From positions 934,619 to 998,618 of the forward strand of contig VXAU01001757.1 in NCBI GenBank assembly GCA_013399695.1: a DNA stretch of 64,000 nucleotides. Reading direction: 5' to 3'. Below, in pieces: positions 35,843-47,160 of the stretch; the stretch's first letter is position 1; each line of letters starts with the position of its first letter. The stretch is from Formicarius rufipectus (taxonomy: Eukaryota > Chordata > Aves > Passeriformes > Formicariidae). A program made the translations under genes and the position numbers. The notes under the pieces are model-generated. The model was not told the origin of the DNA, did no database searches, and saw only the letters and a program-made list of their open reading frames with translations.

Positions 35843-37349
35843 AAGAGAAACTTTTCCATCCGAAGCTGTTTCACCTGAATTAACTTGCACAGTGCCTGAA
35901 ACACTGGGTTTCTCCAGGTCCCTTCTCTTTCTCTCTCCCTGAAGCATCTTTTTAACCTTCTGACATGCTGCTGGGTACCAAAGAAGACAGGACACCTGGG
36001 CCATCACACCTCTTTTTGGGAGCCAATCAACTGGAAATCCTCAGTCAGTATGTCATGAAAGGAAGAGCTGAACTTCTAAGCATGAAACTGAGGAGTGAAA
36101 GTCAAACAAGCAGCAGTGAGGATTTATTTCTTCTAACACAATCACTCAAGGATCAGAGGGTTTGTCCGTTATTTCTTTAGCTGACTTCAGCCAAACTCTA
36201 TGTCTCTCTTCATCTCTGAATATTTGCTTGTTGTGTGCATCCCAGCGTCCTCCTGAATCTGGGCTAAAGTTCCATTCTGGAGGCTGCAGCACATTCTCAG
36301 GTGTCCCTCTCTAAGTTCTTTGGGGTAATACATTCTCATGGTAGCTGGCTGGTTGTCCCTTTAGTCCTCTGCAGCCTCTCCCACGTGGAGCTGAGCTACC
36401 TGTGCTTGCTGGATTAGGAATGGGAGAGAACAGAGTGGCACATGGACCTCAGAGAGATGGAGGGGTGCAGTGGGCTGGTGGAGCCTCTGAAGGGTGAGCT
36501 CTGCTTGATGTGCCTGTCTCTGCCTTCTGCTTGTGCAAACAGAATGGGGACCTCCGTACAACTCAGGGTTCTGCCTCATTAATATCCTCTCCTGCTGCCC
36601 TGCTTGCCTGCTTACAGTGAGATTGTCACTCTCAGCATAAACACAGCCATTCTTGACAGAACGACATCATTTCTCTTTAGATACACTCAGCAAGTCTCAG
36701 GGAGCCTGGTATTTACCACTCTTACAAGTCTCAAAGCTTCCCATAATCACATTAGTGAACCACCAGTCTCCTGGTATAAAATCATCTTAAGTATAACTCA
36801 GTTCTCAGCTGAGCCTGGGCTAAGGAAATTTCCTTAAAGAACCATTTGAGTGACTCTCTGCTTTTTTTCCCAGTCTTCAGACATCAGGAATGTGAGCAGA
36901 CAAGTGAGATTAATAGCACTGGTTAGAGACACACCAGGTACAGTATGAGTTAAAGAGGTGGAAATTTCATTCCCTGGAACCTCATCCAAAGTTGCCATGA
37001 CTTCTGAAACTCCAGCTTTCCATGCAGCACTTTTCAGGCACATTCCTTTTGCTGGGTATCAACTTCTGGCTCTTTAGCTCAGTATCTTCTTGCTGCCTTT
37101 CCTACAAATCCCATCTTCTATTCTGATCCCAAATGACTCCCAGTCACAGACTGACAAAGGAATTGAAGAGTTGTCTAATTTCAAGAAGCAGAGGTGGAGC
37201 CAGGAGGTCATGATGATTTTGGAAGGTTGGGAATGCAGGAAATAACATGCTTTTCTTCCTACAAAGAAACCTTTGGAACAAGCATTGCTTCCATGAACTA
37301 GGAGACTTCTGCTGCTGATCTTTCGGGAGTTCAAGTGTAGTATCAAAAG

Positions 37350-37628
37350 ATGATTTAGGTTGGAAAAGCCCTCTAAGATCATTGAGCACAAACATTAACT
37401 CAGCACTGCCAAGCCCACCACTAACCCATGTCCCCAAATGCCACATCCACATGTTTTTTTGAACACTTCCTAGAATGGTAACTCCACCACTGCCCTGGGC
37501 AGCCTGTGCCAATGTTGGACAATCATTTTGATGAAGAAATTTCCCCTAATATCCAGCCTAACCTTCCCTGGCACAACTTGAAGGTGTTTCCTCTGTCCTG
37601 TCCCCATTACCTGGGAGAATGAGCATTT
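37350..37628 (-). mobile_element. CR1 LINE, 3'-region fragment
   Basis: The minus-strand CR1 pattern runs gatgatttaggttggaaaag, ctctaagatcattgagcaca, cactgccaagcccaccacta, accccatgt-like text, 'tccaccactgccctgggcag', cctgtgccaatg, aatttcccctaatatccagc and ggtgtttcctctgtcctgtc. The extreme 3' octamers are missing. Confidence 0.92.
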
Positions 37629-39020
37629 GTCCAGCACAGCCATGAAAGGCACAAAGGTCACACTAGACCTGTTTGCACTGGAAGTGCATCAGCTCATCAG
37701 CACACTGAATTAGAGCTCTATCAAAAACCTTCTGGTTTGCAGCTTGAGTTCTTCAGTCACAAGGAATCTTTGGTTCAGATAATTAAAACATAAATTAATG
37801 AGTAAAAAATGTAAATATTTCACATTTAAGTCGAACAGGAACTTTGTATTCAAGCCTGGACCTTCTGTTTCACTTGCAGTTATTCAAGGATGCTCTGTGC
37901 AGGCTTGCTGCATAATATTTGTAAATTTTTCCTCTCAGGACTACACTTTCTGACCAATTTACAGTTTCTGAAATCATCCACCAACCTCTATTCACATCCA
38001 GCAAAGCCCAGGGCAGACAGAGCCATGAGCAAAAGCCTGTTGGAGAAGTTTTGAAGGCAGTAACTGAATCTCTCACCCCACACACGCTGGCCAGTTCCCC
38101 AGTTCAGTGTTCCGAGTATTGACAGTAAAGGGGAAACTCTGGAGGGAAATGTCATGGAGCTTGTGTCCCACTTGCACTAGAAACTCCCTGCCTGACACCC
38201 TGGAAGGTAACTGTGATGTATGAAGAGTGATTTACTCTCTTGATGTTTATTGGACCAAGTACTGCTGAATATAAACCCTCAGTGATCATGGACTTTACAG
38301 CATGGGTTTATTTGTATTAGTTTGGGAGACTTCAATGGCTTTTGCATTTTCATTTCATAATGATAAATTACCTGAAATCATTCCCTTCAGAACAGGTTCC
38401 TCCAGCTTTGGGTCCTGCTAGGATGTTTCATTTTGTGTTGAAAATTGCAATAGAAAATTTTCTTGAGCCATAGATATGTCAGACTAGAGTTTATTATCAC
38501 TCACAGGCCTGGTGTATTGGAGCTGTGTGAAAGGTTTTGTAAATAATATGACATGGGCAGGAACTCATTTGGTGCTGTGATAGGTGGTGAATATTCCCAG
38601 CCAGGCAGGCAGAGGGAAATGCAGTAGCAGGAAGTGTGACCTTTTCTAGTAAGAGGCGTTGTCACTCTATAATGTATCTTGGTAATTAATTGGAATTTTT
38701 AATGGAGGAAGCAGGATTTCAGTGGCTGATAATGGCAGTGTGTTGTCTTATCTACGTGTTGAGAAAACACTTTGCTGTTCATACACATCTTTAATGATCT
38801 AGAAGCTGCTTGTGGTCTCTTCAGTTCTGGTTTCTCCAATTTCAGGTCCTGCTACAACTGTATTTTTTGGAGACAATATGAAAATTGCTGTTTAGCACAT
38901 TTCAAAGCAGGGGTGGGGGGTTGATCAATAGTTATCTTAATCCACAACCAAAGGCAATATCACCTCTTCCAGTTTGGTGCATTCCTGTGTTGACCTGCTC
39001 TGCATGCCAGTTTTTCCCAC
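37629..39020. other. Non-coding stretch, no gene recognised
   Basis: Unique-looking, AT-rich sequence between two CR1 copies. No exon, RNA gene or other repeat is recognised. Confidence 0.4.
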
Positions 39021-39401
39021 CATAGAATCACAGAATCATGGAATATCCTGAGCTGGAAGGGACCAACAAGGACCATCCCTTCCAACTCCTGGCCCTGCAC
39101 AGACACCCCAACAATCCCACTCTCTCCCTCAGAGGATCATCCAACCCCTCCTGGAGCTCTGGCAGCCTCGGGGCCGTGCCCACTGCCCTGGGGAGCCTGG
39201 TCAGTGCCCACCACCCTCTGGGGGAAGAACCTTTCCCTGAGATCCCACCTGACCCTGCCCTGGCACAGCCCCAGCCCTTCCCTGGTGTCCTGTCACTGGT
39301 CACAGGGAGCAGAGGTTGGAGCTGCCCCTCTGGTGTCCCTCATGAGGAAGCTGCAGATCCTGATGAGCTCTGTCCTCAACCTCCTCCTCTCCAGGATGAA
39401 C
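39021..39401 (-). mobile_element. CR1 LINE, 3' fragment
   Basis: It begins catagaatcacagaatcatg and gaatatcctgagctggaagg, then follows the minus-strand CR1 3' region through the 'ccctggggagcctggtcagt' and 'gatcccacctgaccctgccc' blocks to cctcctcctctccagg. It belongs to the same subfamily as the copy at 40797-41187, since nearly all of it can be aligned to that copy in reverse. The two are in opposite orientation about 1.4 kb apart. Confidence 0.95.
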
Positions 39402-40402
39402 GTTGTATTTATAATTAATATTATCAATATTAATATATTAAGAACTTCTATTAAATGTCAGGATAAATCTGGTGGCTTTTCCAACCCTCTTCTTGCAATA
39501 CCCTCTGTAAATGCTACTCTGGGCTTTAATGAGTGGAAAATGAGGGGTGCTGGCTGACAGCACCTGCCTTAGAGTTACCAAATTTGTGTAAACATTGAAA
39601 ACCAAGTCTGTATTGTCTTCAGACTCATACTCAGCTCTCATTAAAAATCAGGCTAAATCCATTTGCCTTTCAGCTTTCAGGTGTATGTAGCAGAAGGAAA
39701 CTAATTTAAAAATATCCATGGCTTGCCCAAGTGTCATTATCTTGGTGTCTAATCATAGTTCTTCATTTACATATGAGGAAATTGACACATGAAGAGGTAA
39801 ATTTTCTCATTATCCAATGAATCTCTAAGTTGGGCTGGAGCTATTGATTGCCAGCTTTAACCTTGATATGTCATGTGCTGAGTTTCTCCTCTGCTCAGAG
39901 GTGTGTGGGCTCAGGGACCAGCCAGGGCTCTGTTGGGCTGCTGGTTCCTTCAGCTCCACGCCCCTGGACCTGGGGGAAGGAAGTTTGCAGCCTGGAGTTG
40001 TCTCTAACGTGGGGTTTTTTTCAGGTCTTGTGTGCCCACCATTTGAGGTAGGAATCTCTCAGGCCATTCCTCCTGGGCAGTTAGCTGCTCCAATTATTTT
40101 TAAAGGAGTTTTGTGCACAGCTCAGTTCTGTATCCTTTCCTCTGCTCAGGGGTCTCCTGACACTTCCTAGTGGTTTCAGCATTAGTTTATATGCAGACAG
40201 AGTACAGATTTAGTGCTCCTTCCCTAGGTTTTTGATATTTTTTTTTTGGCAGTGTATTTGTCAGAGCCCAAGTGATGTTTCCAACTGGATGCTGCTAATC
40301 GCTTACTATTCAGCACAACTAAGAACGAGATTTTATTTTTAGGTTCTGTCACTCTGTGTCTTTCCATTTGCAGATAAATCCATCTCTGCTGTCTCCTGTT
40401 TC
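39402..40402. other. Non-coding stretch with one MIR remnant
   Basis: Between the CR1 at 39.0 kb and the inverted duplication I see only the MIR-like remnant at 39750-39815 and unrecognised short open frames near 39844-40170. Confidence 0.4.
39750..39815 (-). mobile_element. MIR-like SINE remnant
   Basis: The run tcatttacatatgaggaaat followed by tgacacatgaagaggtaaat matches the reverse complement of the MIR core (tttacagatgaggaaactgaggcacagagagg). The ends are unclear. Confidence 0.55.
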
Positions 40403-40657
40403 TGAGCTACAAAAATCTGGGTTTCATTTCCAGCTCCAAACTGTTATTTCATTCATGTATTAACTTAGTCTTTAAGATCTCTTGCTTTTATTTATCAGCC
40501 CCTTCCAGAAGTTGTTTTCATTTCGCTGAGCCCCAGCAGAGTGTCTGGCACAGGCTGGCTCTGTCACAGCCCTCACATTGCAAAGGGCCTGCTGATTGTC
40601 AGAGTCACAGAATCATGGAATATCCTGAGCTGGAAGGGACCCACAAGGACCATCCAG
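40403..40657 (+). repeat. Inverted repeat, left arm
   Basis: The arm is the reverse complement of 41137-41390. By eye, over 255 aligned positions there are six substitutions and one single-base indel. It carries 53 bases of minus-strand CR1 3' end (40605-40657) plus about 200 bases that correspond to the downstream flank of the CR1 at 40797-41187. Confidence 0.95.
40605..40657 (-). mobile_element. CR1 LINE 3' tip inside left arm
   Basis: tcacagaatcatggaatatc and tggaagggacccacaaggac are the CR1 3' end on the minus strand. It stops abruptly at ccatccag, exactly where the inverted arm ends, so this piece probably arose by inverted copying and not by an independent retrotransposition. Confidence 0.85.
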
Positions 40658-41136
40658 CTCGGGATGGTTCTTCATCCAGGTTCTCCACACAGTCCAGCCC
40701 TAAATGACTCAGTTTCCCCGAGATAAACTGATCCTACTGAATGCATTAAGGTCAGCATTCAGGCTCTAAGGAAAAAGATTATTTGTAGGTAATAAAGGCT
40801 GAGGTCACTTGGCTTGTTCAGCCTGGAGAGGAGGAGGTTGAGGACGGAGCTCATCAGGATCTGCAGCTTCCTCATGAGGGACACCAGAGGGGCAGCTCCA
40901 ACCTCTGCTCCCTGTGACCAGTGACAGGACACCAGGGAAGGGCTGGAGCTGTGCCAGGGCAGGGGCAGGTGGGATCTCAGGGAAAGGCTCTTCCCCCAGA
41001 GGGTGGTGGGCACTGCCCAGGCTCCCCAGGGCAGTGGGCACAGCCCCGAGGCTGCCAGAGCTCCAGGAGCGTTTGGACAACACACTGAGGGAGAGGGTGG
41101 GATTGTTGGGGTGTCTGTGCAGGGCCAGGAGTTGGA
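40658..41136. other. Spacer of the inverted duplication
   Basis: 479 bases separate the arms. The left 139 bases are unique; the rest is the body of the plus-strand CR1 that extends into the right arm. Confidence 0.85.
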
Positions 41137-41187
41137 CTGGATGGTCCTTGTGGGTCCCTTCCAACTCAGATATTCCATGATTCTGTG
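40797..41187 (+). mobile_element. CR1 LINE, 3' fragment
   Basis: It starts ggctgaggtcacttggcttg and follows the CR1 3' region: gttcagcctggagaggagga, gacaccagaggggcagctcc, 'gggatctcagggaaaggctc', ctgcccaggctccccagggc, 'gggattgttggggtgtctgt', ggactggatggtccttgtgg, cccttccaactcagatattc and catgattctgtga. It lies across the spacer and the right arm of the inverted duplication and is probably the ancestral copy. Confidence 0.95.
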
Positions 41188-41390
41188 ACTCTGACAATCA
41201 GCAGGCCCTTTGCAATGTGAGGGCTGTGACAGAGCCAGCCTGTGCCAGACACTCTGCTGGGGCTCAGCGAAATGAAAACAACTGCTGGAAGAGGCTGATA
41301 AATAAAAGCAAGAGATCTTAAAGACTAAGTTAATACATGAATGAAATATCAGTTTGGAGCTTGAAATGAAACCCAGGTTTTTGTAGCTCA
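41137..41390 (-). repeat. Inverted repeat, right arm
   Basis: Partner of 40403-40657. It contains the last about 50 bases of the plus-strand CR1 and the unique sequence downstream of it. Flanking sequences outside the arms (gtttc before the left arm; gttct after the right) do not form a clear target-site duplication, so the pair does not look like transposon ends. Confidence 0.95.
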
Positions 41391-42384
41391 GTTCTAGAAA
41401 TTATTATGATTTAATAATGTAACACCATCCATTGTTTTTGGCCTGATCTTTTCCCTAGTGATGCTGCAGGCAAGCTTTAGACAAAGCAGCGAAGAAGAAC
41501 AACAAAACAAGAGGAGCATGTTGCACCACACCAGCCACAGGGAGGGAAAATTGCGAGAAGAATTTGATTTCTTGGGTGTCTCAAATGAAAGCTGTAGAAG
41601 AGGTCGGCTAGGAGGAGCCAGAAAGAAGAAAAAGAGACGTCCTGGAGCCAGGCACTAGTGGAGGGTTCACTGAAAGCTTTGTAAATATTTGCAAGATTAG
41701 CTTTTGCTTCAGATTTATTGAAGAGCCTGAGTCGCTCCAGCTGCACCTGACTGTGCTGTGGGCAGCTGTGTACAGCTTTATGTGCTACAGTGAAGCTTGT
41801 TCTGCTACTTGTAATAGCTTTTTTAACTTCACTGAAAAGCTTTTCTTCTTGTTGCCATTCTCTTTTTATACTTTATTTTTATTGTATTTCATGGAGGGGG
41901 GACTATCCTTATCTTGTACCATTCAATGTTGTCATGGGAAACTGGTTCCAAAAAGGCAATTTCTCTCCCTCTTGTTCCCTCTTTCCCACAGGCTCAAGAG
42001 TATCTACAGAGCCTGTGCCCTCTTCCCTGCACTGCAGCTCTGCCAGCAGAGCAGTTCAGTGAGACCAAGTCACAGCCACCTGTACCAGTCACAGGGGTTG
42101 TGAGAAAACAAAATGCTCCCACTAGAAACATACATGAAGTGAATTGTTTGTCAGACAGTGTCTGTGTTCTGCTGAGAATTGTATGGCTTAATGCAATTGT
42201 TGCAAATATTTAGGGCCTCAGACCCTTCCTGGTGCCTGGTATTTCTCAAGGGTTGAACTTTTAAATGAAAATAATTTATAGATGACACTTTTCCTTTGGC
42301 AGGTGACTTAGAGCAGCTCTGTGAGTTACAGGTTGTCCAGTTGTCAATTAGGGAACTGTGGGCACAGAACTGGTCTGGGATTTT
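41391..42384. other. Non-coding stretch, no gene recognised
   Basis: No exon is called. A short open frame at 41458-41658 follows an acceptor-like cttttccctag and ends in a lysine/arginine-rich tail, but nothing else supports it. No further repeats are named. Confidence 0.35.
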
Positions 42385-42490
42385 CCTTCTGGATTGTCCA
42401 CTGATGACTTGGGACGAGTCACCCCATCACTCTGTACCTCAGTTTCCCTGCATGCAGACTGGGGAAAGCCCATCATCATTTTTATAAACC
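42385..42490 (+). mobile_element. MIR-like SINE remnant
   Basis: The block gacttgggacgagtcacccc, then tctgtacctcagtttccctg and catgcagactggggaaa, follows the MIR core (gaccttgggcaagtcactta...tctgtgcctcagtttcctcatctgtaaaatgggga). Confidence 0.65.
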
Positions 42491-43559
42491 CTTGTGGCAG
42501 CCACAGCTGGGAGGCACCTGATGGAAAGGACTGGGAGTTGTGATCAGTAGTGCAGGCACTGGGTTTTCTCCCTGCCAGATTTATTCTTGGTGGCTGTGTT
42601 GTCACTGCTTTCAAATTTCTCACTTTGAGCCTTTTCTCTTGCACTCAGCAGTTTGGTAGAAATTTCCCTTCAGACAGCCAAACCATGGGCTCATTAACTC
42701 ATTTGAAACCTAACTCAAGCTCTTCTATGCTTTTTTCCCCCTCTCCCTAATCTCAGTTTATTCTTGCTTTATGTGCTTATCCATGTTCTTCATGAGGGGC
42801 TTGTTTTCCTGTTCAGCTCTGTGTTTGACTCTTGTGAAAGGTGCTATATTAAATCTGTAATAAAGTGTGTGTAAGTGATTCCTGTCACACTCTGCACCAG
42901 GGAGCACAGTCCATTATGCAAATGGTCAGTGCAAGCTCCTATAAACGACATACACTCAGAGGGCACTGCCTTTGTATCACCACCAGCCAGCACAGCCATG
43001 GGAAGGGAATAGGGAGGATATGGGAAATAAGATGATTTCTATCAGGTTCTTGTAATTTGTTCCTTTCAACAGGTTAAAATACCCGCAGGAGGCAAAGTAG
43101 TGGTTATTATCTCCAGTTTAATACTGGCTCTGATGGCCTAAACTCAGTAAAACTTCTCACCAAGTCCACTGGATTTAGGAGGTTATAGGAGAAAATGTTT
43201 CAGCCTCATTAGCCAGGAAAGCAGCCAGTGTTGTGTGGGCTGCAGTGTGGGCTTCAATCCCTACAAGGGGAAGCTCTGCCCTTGATCCCAGTGCTGCAGG
43301 ACTGGAGAGTGGAGAGCAAGGTCAGAGGAGCCCACTGGTGTTGTCATCCCCCTCCACAGCCAAGTGCCCTGACCTGCCACTGGGGCTGCAATAGAGCGCT
43401 CCAGATATTGCACAGGTCCACTTTTATCTATTCTCCATCCAACATTGCCAAAGGCATGCTAAGCAGAGTTCTGATGCTCAGTCCTTAATATCCACAGTCC
43501 AAACCATCTCATCCAGTCGGGAAAGAGAACCACATCACAGGACACAGGGAGTTACTCAA

Positions 43560-43970
43560 ATCTGCTCACGTTCAGTGCAATGCACACCCCCAACAAATCC
43601 TTCAGCAATGGCCCATGGTTAGACACGTAAGTGGTTGTCCACTGACGAGTTCCAAATAATGGACACATTTGAGAAAATGACAATCTGCTGGCAGATAGTT
43701 TGCAAACAGAAAAAGAGATAAAATTTGTCAGCTAAATGATTCATTATGGCTCCCCCTGACTTTTTCATGGCAAAAACAAACCGTGCATAGCTCCACCAGG
43801 CAGACCCTGAGCCTGGCAATTTCTCCCTGTGATTGTCATGCATATAATATCTTATTAGACTTGATATTAATGGCAGTGTTGTGCCCAGGTATTGAAAATC
43901 CATATGGCCTCTATAATATTTACAGTATGACAAAGTAATAAGTCACAGTGACAGCTTGCTGTCGTGCACT
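43560..43970. promoter_or_regulatory. Possible conserved non-coding element
   Basis: AT-rich, repeat-free sequence with dense homeodomain- and TALE-like words, including aaatttgtcagctaaatgat, gcatataatatcttattaga and agtcacagtgacagc. Regulatory function is inference only. Confidence 0.25.
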
Positions 43971-45821
43971 CCCAGCACTTCCCTCGCAGCCCAGGCAGGG
44001 CTGTGCTGGGCTGTTTGTTGGGAGAGTCTGCCTTTTAATTAGTTGGATTTGTGACTTTCAGTGGGGGGGGACTCTGAGGGTGGGTGTTGCTTTGCATATG
44101 TTACCATGCCATGACGGCTGAGAGCAGAGGAACAGCTCAGGCGTGGCTCAGCGGCTGTGGCTGATTTTTTTGGCCTGACAAAGCAGGTGGGGGGCACGGT
44201 GAGAACCCCTCACTCTGCCTGGTGGGCTGCCCTGTTTGGTGGGGGTGTGCACAGGGAAGGGAAGCGATGCTTCCTGCTGCACCGCTGCACGTGGGAGCAT
44301 CTCTGAGCTGCTGAAATGGTTTCAAGAAACAAGCACAAGGTTGTGACCCTGGAGGTTCTCAGGAACTATGGAGACCAGCCAGGGGCGAGGGGGGTGCAGC
44401 AGGCAGGGTGCAGATGGTTGGCAGTGGCATCTTGGTAACACACCTGCCAGGCAAGGGACAGAGTGTGAATAAGCTGTCAAGAATGGGGATAAGATGAGGA
44501 TGACTGGGAGAGTTTGAGCAAAGGTCTAGGCCTGAGTAGGGGAAAAAATAACCCACACCCTGAGATTTATATGCAGCTTTGATATGGCTGTGTGAGGCCT
44601 GGGAAGGGAGGGAGAAGGGGGAGGTCGAGGATGACTGACGGGGACTGGACCTCAGCAATGAGAAGGGAATTGCTGTTGTAAATAGGAGGCAGAGATTGGA
44701 GGTTACAGACAGTCTTGGGGGAAAAGGTCAGGAATACACAGCAACAAGATGAGTGTGGCTAAAGCTCCAGCTTCCAGGGAGACAAAATGAGCAGTGTGGC
44801 TGTGTCCTCGTGACCCCCACACGTGTTGTGTGAGGTGCCTGCTGCTGCTTCCCTTTAGAAGCTGTGGGGAGCAGTTTCCACCCCTCTGTGTTAGCCTTTC
44901 TTCCCTGCCATTTGCACCCCAGCAAGTCAGTCCTGCCCCCGGGGAGCCTGCAAAGATGCTGAGATCCACCACTCTGGTGGTGCTTCCTCACTTCCCCACT
45001 CTTCTTTCCAGTGCAGATGGGTTTTGTGTCATGTGGGATAGAAACCTGCTGGCATCTGTCACTTAGGCTTTTCTCTCATTTCCAGCCAGAAGATTGCCTG
45101 TAACGATGGGAACTTATGAATCTGCAAAACTTTGCAGAGATTCTATTTCTTGGGGCATGGAGTAGAAATGGGATCTGCTCCTCCAGGGTGTGATAGCCTT
45201 TTCCAGGGGACAGTTTAATCTCTTGGAGGCAGATGAATATGAGGCTCAGTATTCTGGTAATACAAGCAGAAGATAAAGGGAAATGGAGAGAATTTCAATA
45301 AAGTAACTGAAAGTAAATAACCTGGAGCTGCTGCAGGTTCCCTTGAGAGTCTCTGCTTGAAGAACCTGAGATGGAGCTCACCCAGGTCAGGTGGCAAGGT
45401 GTTAGTTCAAGGGTAAAAACTGCCTTATAATAGAGTAGCCAGTCCATTCTCTCCTTCAATTGCACACTGATGTGCCCTTACAACTCAATTGCCTCCCCCC
45501 AGCCTAATTCCCCCATTTTTCTTGCTTTTCAATAACTGTCCCCTCATAGCTCTCAGGTAGTGTACTCTTGGTTTTCCATCCTACATGTTCTCACCTTTTT
45601 TTACACCCTTGTACAGGATCTCCCTTTTCTTGGCAAGAGCTTGCCTGGGACCCGAGCCACACGTGGGGTTTGTGGTGATTGTCAGCAAGGGAGGAGACTT
45701 CGTGAGGTCTGTGAAAGGCAAAGAAAGGGGATGAGGGGAAGCACACCACTGATTTCTATTTTCATTGCACTAATCTCTGAGTAACTAACAGGCTAGCAGG
45801 CTCTGAAAACCACCTGAAAAG

Positions 45822-45840
45822 GTGTGTGTGTGTGTGTGTG
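45822..45840. repeat. (GT)n microsatellite
   Basis: About nine and a half GT units without interruption. Confidence 0.95.
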
Positions 45841-46631
45841 AGGACACACACTGCTCACTGTTTCTTATGCTGTCACCCTTCAGAGCTGTTCCTCTCCTAC
45901 TTGCAGCCCTTCATGTAGGGAGATGTCCCACTGAGAACCCAAGAGTCACCACATGTTTAAGTTATGGAAGTGTCACTTTGCCATGTTCAACACAAAATCC
46001 CTCTGCAGCAGAGCCATTGTCTGTAACCCCCACAGCAAAGTTGGGCCCTTAGGGCTGTTTTTATTCTAGTAGAGATGTCACATCTGACAGTCGCTGTCAC
46101 CCTATGATTAGACCAGCAATCAGCCCCAGCTTCTTTTGATAGAATATGAGCCCTGACTGATTAACAGAGTGGCCTTTGGCCTCAGGTTAATAACAGATTT
46201 CACAGCACTGCTACAGAGTAATTATTATTTAAAAAGGTCTTAGTGGAAGTTTGATATTCTCCTACAGACTTCTGTCCATCTGAATGCAGAATCATAAAGC
46301 AACAATTATGGGCATGAACATCAGCTTGCCTGGAGGTCTCCTGGTCCAGATCCATCAGTATTCTTGCTGTGTCTGTCACATCTGTATAGAAATGGACCAG
46401 TGGATCGGGTTTGCTTCTTTATATGACACCTCAGTATATTAATCAACCAAAGTATAAAGTTGTCTCAGTCCATCAGGTTATTCTGTATCTCAGTTTCCTC
46501 CATCTGTCCATTGTCTCACCATGTCAGCTAGTGAAGTCCCCCGGTAGGTCTGTCTTCCAGATGTATCTCATTCCCTTACTTTTGATTGCCATGGAGATAC
46601 CAACCTCCAAAACATAATTTTGTCTCTCCCC

Positions 46632-46650
46632 TTTTTTTTTTTTTTTTTTT
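46632..46650. repeat. T19 homopolymer
   Basis: Nineteen T in a row after cccc. It could mark the tail of a minus-strand retrocopy, but the sequence to its right is not recognised. Confidence 0.9.
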
Positions 46651-47049
46651 GATATCTTTGTGTTTTCCATGTGAGTCATTTGCCTTGGTGGCAGAAGTGG
46701 CACAGAATTGCAAGAGATGCTACACTATAAACACAGAGATGAGCTGCAGACCATTCAGTGACTGCAGCCCGTGGACCAGAGTTCAGGAGCTGTGGGTCTG
46801 AGCTGTTGGTGACTCACTGAAACACCTTGGTGCCTCAGGTGGAGTACAGTGACCTCACATTTCTCCAGCCTGGGACTGAAGTGCTGGTACTGTTATTTCT
46901 CAGAGGGTGACCTGTGAACAGCCACTCCAAGGAGCAGATTTGTGGAGGGCTAGATCTGAGATACTGTTAAAAATCTTACAGCTTGAATGACTTAAATGTC
47001 CAAGTGACATACTCAGAGTGATGATTGAATTAAGATCTTAAGCTTAGCT

Positions 47050-47160
47050 GAAAGTTAATGCCCAAGTGCTGCACTTAAGGAGTTTACTGGGAGACCAACA
47101 GGAAGTTTGCAGTGAAAGAGGGAACTGAATTTGGGTCTCCTAGTTCCCAGGCCAACCTTT
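47050..47160 (-). mobile_element. MIR-like SINE remnant
   Basis: aactgaatttgggtctccta followed by gttcccaggccaacc matches the reverse complement of the tRNA-derived MIR head (gggatttgaacccaggtctcctgactcccaggcc). Upstream agttaatgcccaagtgctgc resembles the next part of the element. Confidence 0.55.

Larger units (their letters stand above)
31961..37349. other. Non-coding stretch, no gene recognised
   Basis: No exon or RNA gene is recognised. It holds T-rich tracts at 33829-33850 and 34434-34502. The window's longest open frame (201 residues, 35237-35842) is described separately. Sequence around 32980-33290 is AT-rich and non-repetitive and could include a conserved element, but nothing specific is visible. 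Confidence 0.4.

Noticed and set aside
39021..41187. The 39.0-kb and 40.8-kb CR1 copies read as a single large inverted repeat
   Set aside because: They are two members of one CR1 subfamily in opposite orientation; their flanks differ. Only the 40.4/41.1-kb arms share unique flank.
40403..41390. Inverted repeat as a DNA transposon with long terminal inverted repeats
   Set aside because: No target-site duplication at the outer ends, and the arms consist of CR1 tip plus its flank, which a transposon would not have.
41458..41658. Open frame after an acceptor-like cttttccctag with a basic KKKKRR tail, possibly a terminal exon
   Set aside because: No donor, no partner exon, no polyadenylation signal soon after the stop and no family resemblance. 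Acceptor-like strings are common.
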